A DNA stretch of 64,000 nt from Chitinophaga solisilvae (GCF_009928525.1 NZ_JAABOK010000012.1:124001-188000), one strand, 5' to 3'; positions 1-8,998 are shown, counted from the stretch's first letter. The notes: generated from the letters alone by a model not told the origin. Program-made: numbers and translations.

Positions 1-1
1 T

Positions 2-439
2 TGGGATTTCAAGACTTTCGGAGAGCTGACGATCAATGAGCTGTATGATATATTGCGACTACGGAGCGAAGTATTTGTGGTAGAGCAGAACTGTGCCTAT
101 CAGGACCTGGATGATTATGACCAGCAGGCATACCACCTGATGGGAAGGGATGCCAACGGGCAGCTGCTGGCCTATACCCGTATTTTTGCTCCCGGCATCA
201 AATACGAAGAATCTTCCATCGGCCGCGTGGTCACTTCACCGAAGGCACGCGGTACCGGCGCCGGCCGTCAGCTCATGGAAAAATCCTTGTCAACACTCGA
301 AAATACCTTCGGAAAGATAGCCGTAAGAATAGGTGCGCAGCAATACCTGGAGCGGTTCTATGCCTCGCTGGGCTTTGTAAGCACAAGTGAACCTTATCTG
401 GAGGATGGGATATGGCATGTGGAAATGGTAAGGAAATAA
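2..439 (+). CDS. ElaA-type GNAT N-acetyltransferase, 5' end outside window
   Basis: The reading frame is open from base 2 and ends with TAA at 437-439. The residues before the first possible in-window start (WDFKTFGELTINELYDIL) match the usual ElaA N-terminus, so the true start lies before base 1. The stretch LRSEVFVVEQNCAYQDLD and the later VVTSPKARGTGAGRQLM are the hallmarks of ElaA-like GNAT proteins; the second is the acetyl-CoA pyrophosphate-binding loop. The family transfers an acetyl group from acetyl-CoA to an amine, but the physiological substrate is not known. The protein is cytoplasmic with no signal peptide. Its stop codon touches the first palindromic repeat of the window. Family assignment is strong; the substrate cannot be inferred. 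Confidence 0.9.
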   Translation, partial: WDFKTFGELTINELYDILRLRSEVFVVEQNCAYQDLDDYDQQAYHLMGRDANGQLLAYTRIFAPGIKYEESSIGRVVTSPKARGTGAGRQLMEKSLSTLENTFGKIAVRIGAQQYLERFYASLGFVSTSEPYLEDGIWHVEMVRK

Positions 440-559
440 TTACGAATTACGAATTGCGAATTACGAATGAGGAGCGAAGACATAAGCAAAGAAGTAAATT
501 CTTTATCCGCTTACATCTTCGCTCCTCATTCGTAATTCGCAATTCGTAATTCGCAATTA
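438..559. repeat. Heptad palindrome, copy A
   Basis: The left arm is four 7-bp units (AATTACG or AATTGCG) followed by GAGG, AGCGAAGACATA and a second 12-bp unit. The right arm is its near-perfect reverse complement (unit AGCGAAGATGTA), with a short loop near 488-505. It lies between two convergent genes, and the TAA stop of each touches or overlaps an end of the element. The RNA would fold into a stem of about 50 bp in either direction, so it could serve as a bidirectional terminator or 3' stabiliser. Confidence 0.9.
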
Positions 560-1375
560 TCTTTTCGGTATTTTCTTCTCCTTTTCCTTCTTCTCCTTCA
601 CATGTACTTTTATCTTATACAGCGGGAAAACATACGATACGGTGTATTGCATGTCGAAGATGGATTTTTTAGAGCCGCTGCCAAAGCCGGGCATGACGAG
701 CGGGGTGAATTCATCGGTTTTGATGTTGTTGAGGAGGATACGTTCGCGCAGGCTCCAGCCGAGGAAGAAGTTTTTGAGTACTTCAGCTTTCAGGCCCAGT
801 ACCAGTTCTACCCAGTGGGCGTTGACATTGGTTTTGGGAACGCTGCCGGTGAGGTTGCCGCCCCAGTAGGGGCTGGTAATTTTATAGGAGGGCACTTCAT
901 AGGTAAGGTGTGAGAAACCGTACCGTATACCGCCGTAGAACATATTTTTTTCGGAGGGGTATAGTCTTTTCATGAAGTTGTAATCGACGCCCAGTGTGAT
1001 AAAGACGCCGCTGCCCTTATAGGTGTAGTTGTCGTCGCTGTAGGGCGTGTTGGTATAGCCGGCTTCTACTGCGCCATACAGGTCGCTTTTGAGGCGCACG
1101 TCGGCTACGGCGGTGAATTCCTTGCGGTAGGGATAATAGATGGCCGTAATGATGCGGCTGAGATCCACTCCCACGCGGATACCGCCGGGGAGGAAGTAGG
1201 TGCTGTCCTTGGCTTTCACCGCGGCCGTTGCCGTTGTGTCAATTCCCTTTTTGCGGAGGGTATCAGCAGCCGGTTTATGGAGAGTATCTTTTATCACGGC
1301 CGGCTTGTTTTGTGCCTGTACTGTGATGCCCGTCAGTATACTACTCAGCAAAGAAAAAAGTAAGATGCGTATCAT
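557..1375 (-). CDS. Probable outer-membrane beta-barrel protein, DUF6048 family
   Basis: The 272-residue protein has an N-terminal signal peptide ending near VQAQ (residue 22), then a Thr/Lys-rich linker. The remainder alternates hydrophobic and polar residues with many aromatics (for example FYGGIRYGFSHLTYEV), as expected of a small beta-barrel. The last residues form a Lys/Glu-rich tail (HVKEKKEKEKKIPKR), which is unusual for a barrel C-terminus. Order and content match the Bacteroidota pair in which a DUF6452 lipoprotein precedes DUF6048. The gene overlaps the upstream DUF6452 gene by 35 bp, suggesting translational coupling. Function is unknown; the DUF name is from memory of the family, not from a search. 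Confidence 0.7.
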   Translation of the reverse strand: MIRILLFSLLSSILTGITVQAQNKPAVIKDTLHKPAADTLRKKGIDTTATAAVKAKDSTYFLPGGIRVGVDLSRIITAIYYPYRKEFTAVADVRLKSDLYGAVEAGYTNTPYSDDNYTYKGSGVFITLGVDYNFMKRLYPSEKNMFYGGIRYGFSHLTYEVPSYKITSPYWGGNLTGSVPKTNVNAHWVELVLGLKAEVLKNFFLGWSLRERILLNNIKTDEFTPLVMPGFGSGSKKSIFDMQYTVSYVFPLYKIKVHVKEKKEKEKKIPKR

Positions 1376-1832
1376 TACTGTTTATTACTGATTTTGAATT
1401 GAATGCAATTGAATCGATCCGGTGTTTGGTGGCCAGCATCGTATCCAGGAAGAAGTAGGTGCCGAATCCGCATCCGGGGGAAATAAAATGTTTACTACGT
1501 GTATACCTGAACGTTAGGGTGTCAGGAACTGCGGTAGAATCCACCTGGAGGAAGAAAATGCTGCTGTCAGCCACGGGCGACAGTGGCAGGAATACGCTGC
1601 TGAGCGGCGCCTTTTTAAAGATGCTGTCCCGGTTTTTTCCCTGGTCAATAGCGAAGAGCGTTACCTTGGGCAGGACGGTATCCCTGATTCTGTTGAAATT
1701 ATCCGGCTTTTTTTTGAAAGCGATGCGCAACTCAGTCCGCAAAGTCTGATCGCAGATTTTCGTTTCATTCTCGCAGGCAACGATGCCGGCGAGTAATAAA
1801 CAGGGGAGTAATATCTGGTATATAGTTTTCAT
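1341..1832 (-). CDS. Lipoprotein, DUF6452 family
   Basis: The start chosen is the Met of MKTIYQILLPC, seven codons inside the longest frame, because a signal peptide follows directly. LLLAGIVAC is a lipobox, so the mature protein should be lipidated at the Cys. The C-terminal part (HFISPGCGFGTYFFLDT and the Ser/Asn-rich end) resembles DUF6452 proteins. It is co-directional and overlaps the DUF6048 gene by 35 bp, so the two are probably made together and may act together at the outer membrane. No enzymatic motif is visible. Confidence 0.7.
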   Translation of the reverse strand: MKTIYQILLPCLLLAGIVACENETKICDQTLRTELRIAFKKKPDNFNRIRDTVLPKVTLFAIDQGKNRDSIFKKAPLSSVFLPLSPVADSSIFFLQVDSTAVPDTLTFRYTRSKHFISPGCGFGTYFFLDTMLATKHRIDSIAFNSKSVINSNDTHLTFFFAE

Positions 1833-1857
1833 TCTTGTTAAAAACGTTGGCAAGATA

Positions 1858-4728
1858 TTAAATTCCCAGCTCCTTTTTGAGGAAGCGGGCAGTATGGCTG
1901 TCTTTACAGGTGCTTACCTGCTCCGGTGTACCGGTGCAGAGGATGGTACCGCCGCCTGCACCGCCTTCGGGGCCGAGGTCTACGATATAATCCGCCATTT
2001 TGATCACATCCAGGTTATGTTCTATGACCAGTACCGTATTGCCGCGGTCGACCAGTTTGTCCAGTACTTTCATGAGCAGCTGTATATCCTGGAAATGCAG
2101 GCCGGTAGTAGGTTCATCCAGTATGTAAATGGTTTTGCCGGTATCTTTTTTAGACAGTTCCGTTGCCAGTTTAACACGCTGTGCCTCGCCACCGGAGAGG
2201 GTTACGGCCGATTGTCCGAGGGTGATGTAACCCAGGCCCACATCCTGCAGGGTTTTGATTTTGCGGTATATCCACGGTACCGGCTGGAAAAATTCTACGG
2301 CTTCATCTACAGTCATATCGAGTACGTCGGAGATGGATTTGCCTTTATAGCGGATTTCCAGTGTTTCGCGGTTGTAGCGGCGGCCGTTACATTTTTCGCA
2401 ATGTACATATACGTCCGGGAGGAAGTTCATTTCGATGACACGCATGCCACCGCCTTCACAAACATCGCAGCGGCCTGTTTTCACATTGAAGGAGAAGCGG
2501 CCGGCGTTGTAGCCCCTGATTTTAGCTTCGGGCACCTGTGCAAACAGGGTGCGTATATCCGTGAAGAAGCCGCAGTAGGTAGCCGGATTGCTGCGTGGAG
2601 TGCGGCCTATGGGCGACTGGTCAATTTCAATCACCTTGTCGATATGCTCCAGCCCTTTGACGCTTTTATAAGGCATGGGGGCCTGCTTGGAATCGTAGGC
2701 GTGCTGAGAAAGAATCGGGTACAGCGTTTCATTGATGAGCGTGGATTTACCGCTGCCGGAAACGCCCGTAACGCAGATGAAAGTGCCCAGGGGCAGTTTC
2801 ACGCTTACATTCTTCAGGTTGTTGCCGGTAGCGCCTTTCAGCTCCAGGAAGTTGCCGTTGCCCTTGCGGCGCTGCTCCGGTATGTCCATCGCGCGTTTAC
2901 CGTTGAGGTAGCCCGCTGTGGGGGTGTTCAGTTTTAATATTTGTGCAGGCGTGCCCTGTGCAATGATCTGGCCGCCGTGGATACCGGCGCCGGGACCAAT
3001 ATCTACCAGGTGGTCCGCATGCAGCATAATGTCTTTATCGTGTTCCACTACGATCACGGTATTACCCATTTCACGCAGGTTGCGGAGCGCGTCTATCAGC
3101 TGCATGTTATCGCGCTGATGCAGGCCAATACTGGGCTCATCCAGGATATAGGTGATGCCCATGAGCTGGGAGCCTATCTGTGTGGCGAGGCGTATACGCT
3201 GTGATTCGCCACCGCTGAGCGTTCTGGTAGCCCTGTTGAGGGTGAGGTAGTTCAATCCTACGTTGAGCAGAAATCCCAGGCGTTCCCTGATTTCTTTCAG
3301 GATATCTTTGGCGATGACGTTCTGCTTGTTCTCCAGCCTGGATTCGATGGAGCGGAACCACTCAGACAGCTTGTCCAGGTCCATATTTCCCAGCTCGGAA
3401 ATATTTTTATCGTCTACCTTAAAAAATAAACTTTCCTTCTTCAGTCTGGTGCCATTACATTCCGGGCAGGTGCTGAGTTCCATGAAGCTCTCGGCCCAGG
3501 AGCGCACATGATCGGAAGCGGTATCGTTGAAATAGCGGCGTACCATGTTCACCACCCCTTCGTATTCGGTGGAGTACTGGTCGGTGGCGCCACCTTCCCC
3601 GTAGGAGAGGTCCATTTCCAGCTTGCCGTTTTCATCGCCGAAGAGAAGCACGTTGAGCGCTTTCTGCGGGATGGCGGAGATAGGCCCGGTGAGGGAGAAC
3701 TTATATTTTTTGGCGAGCTGCTGCACCTGTTTGTAGGTGAAGGTATCGCGGGCTTCTCCCAATGGTTTTAAGCCGCCTTCATCAATGGTGGCGTTGTAGT
3801 CGGGGATGATCGCGTCCATACTGATCTGATGGATGGAGCCCAGACCTTTACACCGCGGGCATGCGCCGTAGGGGGAGTTAAAGGAGAAGGTGTTGGGAGA
3901 TGGTTCCTCGTAGGAGAGGCCGGTGTCCTCGCACATCAGTTGTTTGCTGTACTGGCTTACCTTACCGGTGTCATGATCCATGACGAAGAGGAGGCCTTTA
4001 CCCATGGTGAGGGCTTTCTGTACGCTCTGGCTGATGCGGGTACGGGCATCGTCCTGAACCTGGATACGGTCTATGACCAGCTCAATATCATGGATCTTGT
4101 AGCGGTCTACCTGCATTCTTTCCTTCAGGTCCATTATTTCCCCGTCCACCCGTACTTTGACATATCCCTGTTTGCGTACCTGTTCAAAGAGTTCGCGGTA
4201 GTGACCTTTACGGCCGCGTACCAGGGGGGCGAGAATAACGAGTTTCTTTTTGCTGTAATTTTTGAAGAGATGTTCCAGTATTTCTTCTTCAGAAAAGCGC
4301 GTCATGCGCTTGTTGGTATTGTAGGAATACGCCTGTCCGATGCGGGCATACAGCAAACGCAGAAAATCATAGATCTCTGTGATGGTGCCTACCGTAGAGC
4401 GGGGATTCTTATTGGTGGTTTTCTGTTCGATGGAGATAACCGGTGAGAGGCCGGTAATTTTATCCACATCGGGTCTTTCCATATCACCTATAAACTGACG
4501 GGCATACGCGGAGAAGCTCTCCATATAGCGCCGTTGTCCTTCTGCATAAATAGTATCAAACGCCAGGGAAGATTTTCCGCTGCCACTGATACCGGTGATC
4601 ACCACCAGTTTGTTTTTGGGCAGCTGTAAATCCAGGTTTTTCAGGTTATGCTCCCGTGCGCCAAATACTGCTATCTGGTCATCTGATGTTACTTCCGGAA
4701 CAAGAACGGGTTCTTTTTTCTTCGCCAT
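1858..4728 (-). CDS. uvrA: Excinuclease ABC subunit A (UvrA)
   Basis: UvrA is the damage-recognition ATPase of nucleotide excision repair; it dimerises, loads UvrB at lesions and is then released. The 956-residue length is typical. Visible motifs are Walker A GISGSGKSS (residues 46-54), the first ABC signature TLSGGESQR, a second Walker A GVSGSGKST, a second signature TLSGGEAQR, and DEPSIGLH / DEPTTGLH at the Walker B regions. Zinc-binding Cys pairs appear in CPRCKGLG, CPECNGTR, CDVCEGGG and CEKCNGRR. The gene follows fabF in the same direction but is separated from it by palindrome B with a terminator-like hairpin. Nothing is missing or truncated. Confidence 0.98.
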   Translation of the reverse strand: MAKKKEPVLVPEVTSDDQIAVFGAREHNLKNLDLQLPKNKLVVITGISGSGKSSLAFDTIYAEGQRRYMESFSAYARQFIGDMERPDVDKITGLSPVISIEQKTTNKNPRSTVGTITEIYDFLRLLYARIGQAYSYNTNKRMTRFSEEEILEHLFKNYSKKKLVILAPLVRGRKGHYRELFEQVRKQGYVKVRVDGEIMDLKERMQVDRYKIHDIELVIDRIQVQDDARTRISQSVQKALTMGKGLLFVMDHDTGKVSQYSKQLMCEDTGLSYEEPSPNTFSFNSPYGACPRCKGLGSIHQISMDAIIPDYNATIDEGGLKPLGEARDTFTYKQVQQLAKKYKFSLTGPISAIPQKALNVLLFGDENGKLEMDLSYGEGGATDQYSTEYEGVVNMVRRYFNDTASDHVRSWAESFMELSTCPECNGTRLKKESLFFKVDDKNISELGNMDLDKLSEWFRSIESRLENKQNVIAKDILKEIRERLGFLLNVGLNYLTLNRATRTLSGGESQRIRLATQIGSQLMGITYILDEPSIGLHQRDNMQLIDALRNLREMGNTVIVVEHDKDIMLHADHLVDIGPGAGIHGGQIIAQGTPAQILKLNTPTAGYLNGKRAMDIPEQRRKGNGNFLELKGATGNNLKNVSVKLPLGTFICVTGVSGSGKSTLINETLYPILSQHAYDSKQAPMPYKSVKGLEHIDKVIEIDQSPIGRTPRSNPATYCGFFTDIRTLFAQVPEAKIRGYNAGRFSFNVKTGRCDVCEGGGMRVIEMNFLPDVYVHCEKCNGRRYNRETLEIRYKGKSISDVLDMTVDEAVEFFQPVPWIYRKIKTLQDVGLGYITLGQSAVTLSGGEAQRVKLATELSKKDTGKTIYILDEPTTGLHFQDIQLLMKVLDKLVDRGNTVLVIEHNLDVIKMADYIVDLGPEGGAGGGTILCTGTPEQVSTCKDSHTARFLKKELGI

Positions 4729-4746
4729 GGCACTAAGCTACGGAAG

Positions 4747-4955
4747 AATTACGAATTACGAATTGCGAATTACGAATGAAAAGCGGAGAACTAAGCGGAG
4801 GCGTCATTTGAGATTTTTTTATTTGAGATTTTGTTTCAATACAAATGCCCTCCGGATTTCCGGAGGGCATCATTTTTTATATTAATATTCTCAGATTACT
4901 GATTCGCTTTGTTCTCCGCGCATCATTCGTAATTCGCAATTCGTAATTCGTAATT
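4747..4955. repeat. Heptad palindrome, copy B, with nested octads and a central hairpin
   Basis: The outer arms are heptads (left 4747-4777, right about 4925-4955). Inside are GAAA plus AGCGGAGAACTA on the left and the matching CGCGGAGAACAA, read on the other strand, on the right. Further in, 4806-4835 carries the 8-bp-type repeats (ATTTGAGA, TTTTTTTA, TTTGAGAT) typical of the second repeat class, with a degenerate inverted partner on the right. The centre is a perfect GC-rich hairpin. It lies between the 3' end of fabF and the 5' end of uvrA. Confidence 0.88.
4847..4878 (+). terminator. Intrinsic terminator-like hairpin inside copy B
   Basis: GCCCTCCGG and CCGGAGGGC form a perfect 9-bp stem with a very short loop, followed by ATCATTTTTT on the plus strand. 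Both neighbouring genes run on the minus strand, where the tail is only moderately U-rich. The T tract therefore faces the opposite way from the genes it would serve. Confidence 0.6.
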
Positions 4956-4961
4956 GCTAAG

Positions 4962-6221
4962 CTATTTGTATTTTTTGAATACAACAATCGCATTGTGTCC
5001 GCCGAAGCCGAAAGTATTACTCATGGCTACGTTTACGGTGCGTTGCTGTGCCTGGCCCAGTGTCAGGTTCAGGTTGGTCGGGATACCTTCACCCAGCACG
5101 GTGGTGTTGATGGTAGGCGGCACGATGTCTTCCTGGGTAGCTTTGATGCAGGCGATGGCTTCGATAGCGCCGGCTGCACCGAGCAGGTGACCTGTCATGG
5201 ATTTGGTGGCGCTGATATTCAGTTTGGTCACGTGATCGCCGAAGGCGGCCACGATAGCTTTCAGTTCACTGAGGTCGCCTACGGGAGTGGAAGTGGTGTG
5301 GGAGTTGATATAGTCCACATCGTTCACGGTGATGCCGGCATCTTCCAGGGCCTGTTCCATACCGAGTCTGGCGCCCATTCCTTCCGGATGGGTGGCAGTG
5401 AGGTGGTAGGCATCGCAGGTCATGGCGCCGCCGATCATTTCGCCGTAAATGGTAGCGCCTCTGGCGATAGCGTGTTCATACTCTTCCAGTACGATGGCGC
5501 CTGCGCCTTCACCCATTACAAAGCCGTCGCGCTCTGTATCAAACGGGCGGGAAGCATGTTCAGGATCTTCATTGCGGGTAGACAGCGCCTTGAGGGCGTT
5601 GAATCCGGCAATACCGGCGCGGGTTACAGGGGCTTCGGAACCGCCTGTTACAATCACGTTGGCTTTACCCAGACGGATATAGTTAAATGCGTCTACCAGT
5701 GCGCTGGTGGAAGAAGCGCAGGCAGAAACTGTACAGAAGTTGATACCCATGAAGCCGTATTTCATCGCTATCTGACCGGCAGCAATATCGCAGATCAGTT
5801 TAGGGATGAAGAACGGGTTGAATTTAGGTACAAAATTAGCGGCCGCAAATTCTACGATCTGTTCCTCGAACGTGAGCATACCTCCGTTACCGGAAGCCCA
5901 GATTACGCCTACTTTGGTTTTGTCGATACCTTCCTTTTCCAGACCGGCATCCAGCACAGCTTCCTGGGCAGCAGCCATTGCGTACTGCGTGAAGTTGTCC
6001 ATTTTGCGGGCCTCTTTCTTCTCCATGTACTTTTCTACATCAAAATCTTTGACTTCACAGGCAAATTTTGTTTTGAACTCTGTGGTGTCAAATTTGGTGA
6101 TGGGACCAGCGCCACTGACGCCAGCCTTCATATTGTTCCAAAAAGTATTTACATCATTCCCGATAGGTGTTAGTGCTCCCAAGCCGGTAACCACAACCCT
6201 TTTCAGTGTAACAGTACGCAT
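4962..6221 (-). CDS. fabF: Beta-ketoacyl-ACP synthase II (FabF)
   Basis: This condensing enzyme elongates acyl-ACP with malonyl-ACP in type II fatty acid synthesis. The 419-residue length is normal. The nucleophile is Cys168 in VSACASS; the active-site histidines are His308 in NSHTTSTPVGD and His345 in KSMTGHLLGAAG, with Lys340. The C-terminal NTFGFGGHNA loop is present. The His308 motif usually reads NAHGTSTP or similar, so NSHTTSTP is a mild variant with the His kept. No acpP or fabD is adjacent, so this copy sits alone. A TAAATTTG promoter element lies about 32 bp upstream. It could instead be a KAS in a secondary pathway, but its composition is that of a housekeeping FabF. Confidence 0.95.
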   Translation of the reverse strand: MRTVTLKRVVVTGLGALTPIGNDVNTFWNNMKAGVSGAGPITKFDTTEFKTKFACEVKDFDVEKYMEKKEARKMDNFTQYAMAAAQEAVLDAGLEKEGIDKTKVGVIWASGNGGMLTFEEQIVEFAAANFVPKFNPFFIPKLICDIAAGQIAMKYGFMGINFCTVSACASSTSALVDAFNYIRLGKANVIVTGGSEAPVTRAGIAGFNALKALSTRNEDPEHASRPFDTERDGFVMGEGAGAIVLEEYEHAIARGATIYGEMIGGAMTCDAYHLTATHPEGMGARLGMEQALEDAGITVNDVDYINSHTTSTPVGDLSELKAIVAAFGDHVTKLNISATKSMTGHLLGAAGAIEAIACIKATQEDIVPPTINTTVLGEGIPTNLNLTLGQAQQRTVNVAMSNTFGFGGHNAIVVFKKYK

Positions 6222-6252
6222 ATTTTTTACTTTAATAAAAAAAGTTAGAGCG

Positions 6253-6260
6253 CAAATTTA
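6253..6260 (-). promoter_or_regulatory. Promoter -7 element of fabF
   Basis: The minus strand reads TAAATTTG, a perfect match to the Bacteroidota -7 consensus TAnnTTTG, 31 bp before the fabF start. No good TTTG -33 element was found at the expected distance. Confidence 0.55.
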
Positions 6261-6395
6261 GTTACTTATTGTTATAGATAAGCATATTCATTAAGATAAT
6301 ATATTATAACTTTTGCTGTTTGCCGGGAGATGTAATGCTGTAGCGGATTTGGGGCGGGTAAGAAAGATAGGTCGACGGGATTTAACAGTATTTAA

Positions 6396-6440
6396 CGTTG
6401 GCTTTCAGCTTTATGCCTTGCAGGAAGCTGAAAGCCAACG
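6396..6440 (-). terminator. Strong hairpin downstream of the desaturase
   Basis: CGTTGGCTTTCAGCTT (6396-6411) pairs perfectly with AAGCTGAAAGCCAACG (6425-6440) over 16 bp with a 13-base loop. It starts about 13 bp after the desaturase stop codon on the minus strand. No T run follows, so it may be a 3' stability hairpin rather than a classical terminator. Confidence 0.55.
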
Positions 6441-6452
6441 GCTAAACGAAGT

Positions 6453-7523
6453 TTATGCAGCCACCACGGCTGATTCAGGAACAAGCGCTATTCTGAGCGT
6501 ACGTTTTTTAAGGAAAGAGATCACCTCTGCGTCGGACTGGAAGCGGTCGCCTATATTCACAAAATGCTTCGCCAGTAAATCGTAGCGCTTGCCCATCAGG
6601 TAGGCCCATACATGCAGAAAGTGAATACCGTCGAATACGACTGCTTCGTTCACAATATATTGGTCCAGCGTGCTGGTAAAGTATACCGGGTGTTCGGTCC
6701 AGTGCATGCTGGGTTTCAGGTGATGGCTGATATGATAGCCGTCGTTCCAGCATTTATGATTGTATTTGGTATTGATACAGGTAATACTGTTGCGGTAAGG
6801 ATTATCCGGATCGCCGGGGCAGATAAATGCATGCTGCGCCCAGTTACCTACCATCATGATAATGCGGGAGATGATAAAAGGCAGAATAAATACCACAAAG
6901 GTGGCCGGGAAGTTAATAAAGGATAAACCCACGCAGGCTGCAATAAATATCAGTTCGCCCCTGACCAGTTTCACCATCAGCTTGTTTCTTTTCTTACGGA
7001 TATGATACCTGGCAGTATCAAATACACCGAACGTAACAAAGCTGTACAGATAATGCAGGAAACCGCGGAGAGAATCGCGCTGGTAAGGCATGGTGCAGCT
7101 GTCATCGTCCGGCATATTGTTTTCCGGGTGATGCATCCCGATGTGATGCGAATAGTAGGACTCCGGCGTTTGTCCGAACAGCGGGCCTATCACCCAGGGG
7201 AGATAATTGTTAAGCAGCTGATATTTTTTCTCGAAGAAGGCGCGGTGGCTGGTGCAGTGGAGCATCAGGCCGAAAGGCCCCTTGAAGGTAATATTGTTAA
7301 AAAACTGATAGGCAACTGCAGCTACCCACCATACCCAGTTACTGACGCCCGGCCAGTACATGAGTATAGCCAGCGGCCATAGCGTAAAAGTAATTTTCAA
7401 TGTCAGGTAAACAAAAGGAAGATCGCGTTCATCCCGGATCATCTTTTTAAACAGCCTGTCGAAAACAGACTCCTTTGCCGGCCTGACGTACACAGGATCT
7501 GTGAGTTGGGAAAGTTGCTTCAT
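6453..7523 (-). CDS. Membrane fatty acid desaturase family protein
   Basis: The 356-residue integral membrane protein carries the histidine clusters of the di-iron desaturase/hydroxylase superfamily: HCTSHR (HxxxH), SHHIGMHHPEN, and GYHISHHLKPSMHWTEHP. Hydrophobic segments lie around LTLKITFTLWPLAILMYW, WVWWVAAVAYQFFNNITF, ELIFIAACVGLSFINF and FVVFILPFIISRIIMM. The family introduces double bonds or hydroxyls into acyl chains in the inner membrane using O2. Adjacency to fabF, in the same direction, agrees with a lipid role. The exact substrate (acyl-lipid, sphingolipid or carotenoid) cannot be decided. It is divergent from the LacI-type gene, with a 261-bp spacer. Confidence 0.85.
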   Translation of the reverse strand: MKQLSQLTDPVYVRPAKESVFDRLFKKMIRDERDLPFVYLTLKITFTLWPLAILMYWPGVSNWVWWVAAVAYQFFNNITFKGPFGLMLHCTSHRAFFEKKYQLLNNYLPWVIGPLFGQTPESYYSHHIGMHHPENNMPDDDSCTMPYQRDSLRGFLHYLYSFVTFGVFDTARYHIRKKRNKLMVKLVRGELIFIAACVGLSFINFPATFVVFILPFIISRIIMMVGNWAQHAFICPGDPDNPYRNSITCINTKYNHKCWNDGYHISHHLKPSMHWTEHPVYFTSTLDQYIVNEAVVFDGIHFLHVWAYLMGKRYDLLAKHFVNIGDRFQSDAEVISFLKKRTLRIALVPESAVVAA

Positions 7524-7784
7524 ATGCTAGTGTAAAAGTTGGGCTACAGCTACCAGTTGTGAGTTGGCTTATGTACCTGGTTCTAGTTTAATAACGCATG
7601 CAGCTGGATAAAATTATTCCGACATGACTGCTTCACCGTAAGATAACCCAAATTATCGGCAGTTTGTATGATTTAACGGTTATTTTGTAATTTCCCGCGT
7701 CATGCATTAGTCCGGGAGGCCGGCTTATTATGAAAGTAACAACGGCGATGCACGTAATAAAACCAATCAAATTAATAGAATCCG

Positions 7785-8804
7785 ATGAGAAGACTAACCC
7801 TCAAAGATGTTGCTAAAATGGCCGGTGTTGCGCCTTCCACAGTATCTTTTGTATTGAATGGAAAGGCAAAGCAGATGCGTATACGCGATGAAGTTGCCCA
7901 GAAAATAATGCAGGTGGCAGAGAAATCAGGTTACGAGCCGCACCGCGTAGCGGTGAATCTGCGCACGGGGCAGTCGAAAACGCTGGGCCTGATCGTGGAA
8001 AGCATCTCCGGCAGCTTCTTTGCGAGTCTTGCCAAAACAATTGAAACCGAAGCAGAGCTGATGGGCTACAATGTAGTATACTGCAGTACGGAAAACAACG
8101 CCCAGAAAGGCGGAGAGCTCATCCGGATGCTGGGCCGCCAGATGGTAGACGGTTACCTGATTACACCAGCGCCGGGAATGGAAAAGGAAATTCAGCAGCT
8201 GGTACAGCACCATAAGCCTGTAGTGCTGATGGACAGCTACTTTCCGGCCATCAAAACACCATATGTGCTGATCGATAATTTCGGAGGCGTGGAACAGGGC
8301 ATGGAACACCTGATCGGCAAAGGGTTTACTAAAATAGCGTTCGTTACCGTTGATGTAAAGCTGATCCAGCTGCAGGAACGCCTCCGCGGATATATGACTA
8401 CCATGAAGAAACATGGCATCCCGGTAAAAAAGAAACATATGCTGCACCTGAAGTATAATAAGGTCCGCGAAGAGTCCCTGAAGGAAATGCAGGAGTTTAT
8501 TGAGGAAAACCCGGAAGTAGACGCTATCTTCTTTGCTACCAACTACCTGGGTATCCTGGGGCTGGAAGCTATAGCCGGACTGGGTTTGCGGATGCCGGAC
8601 GACTTATCTGTCATCTGTTTCGACGATCATGATATCTTCCGCCTCTATCCGCCGGGAATTTCCGTTATTGAACAACCGATAGAAGGCATTGCCCGCACCG
8701 CCATTGCCATGCTGATGCAGCAGCTGGGGAAACGTACCGCCCCCATGCCCAAAAACAGCGGGGTAGAACTGCCCGGCAGGTTCATTCTCCGCGGGTCTGC
8801 CTGA
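7785..8804 (+). CDS. LacI-family transcriptional regulator
   Basis: The 339-residue protein begins with the LacI helix-turn-helix TLKDVAKMAGVAPSTVSFVLNG, followed by the hinge region (GYEPHRVAVNLRTGQSKTLGLI) and a periplasmic-binding-protein-like effector domain with the usual VICFDDHDIF and SVIEQPIEGIAR segments. Such proteins bind palindromic operators and respond to a sugar. It lies 254 bp upstream of two GH92 mannosidase genes in the same direction, so its likely targets are those genes and the effector may be mannose-derived; this is inference from position. A terminator separates it from them, so they are not simply read through. Confidence 0.93.
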   Translation: MRRLTLKDVAKMAGVAPSTVSFVLNGKAKQMRIRDEVAQKIMQVAEKSGYEPHRVAVNLRTGQSKTLGLIVESISGSFFASLAKTIETEAELMGYNVVYCSTENNAQKGGELIRMLGRQMVDGYLITPAPGMEKEIQQLVQHHKPVVLMDSYFPAIKTPYVLIDNFGGVEQGMEHLIGKGFTKIAFVTVDVKLIQLQERLRGYMTTMKKHGIPVKKKHMLHLKYNKVREESLKEMQEFIEENPEVDAIFFATNYLGILGLEAIAGLGLRMPDDLSVICFDDHDIFRLYPPGISVIEQPIEGIARTAIAMLMQQLGKRTAPMPKNSGVELPGRFILRGSA

Positions 8805-8895
8805 CAGGTCTTAAATAAATTGCAAAAATCGCCGCTTTAGTTGCAAATGATCCGAAAATATTTATACTTTTAATACCAGCCGGAGATTTTAACAA

Positions 8896-8922
8896 GAAAA
8901 GGATTCTGTGAATCTTTTTTTT
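8896..8922 (+). terminator. Intrinsic terminator after the LacI-type gene
   Basis: AAAAGGATTC and GAATCTTTT pair with a single bulged G around the loop TGT, and a run of eight T follows. It sits 92 bp after the regulator's stop codon and would separate its transcript from the GH92 genes. Confidence 0.6.
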
Positions 8923-8935
8923 CTGAAGATATGCT

Positions 8936-8945
8936 AAATCGATTT
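8936..8945. promoter_or_regulatory. Possible LacI-type operator
   Basis: AAATCGATTT is a perfect 10-bp palindrome with the central CG common in LacI-family operators. It lies about 55 bp upstream of the GH92 promoter element. A palindrome this short can occur by chance. Confidence 0.25.
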
Positions 8946-8998
8946 TTCATGACAGGAAACTTAACACCGCAGATGCATTTTCCCCGTTCCTGAAAGGT

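Noticed and set aside
438..559. Heptad arrays as CRISPR repeats
   Set aside because: The units are 7 bp with no spacers, are arranged as an inverted pair, and no cas gene is present.
438..559. Insertion sequence with terminal inverted repeats
   Set aside because: No transposase gene in any copy and no target-site duplication could be recognised at the ends.
1783..2937. Long open frame (384 codons) antisense to uvrA, and similar long frames opposite fabF (4995-6173) and the 1134-residue gene (13744-15267, 15316-16737)
   Set aside because: They lie opposite strongly supported genes, have low-complexity aromatic-rich translations with no motif, and are explained by codon bias of the real gene.
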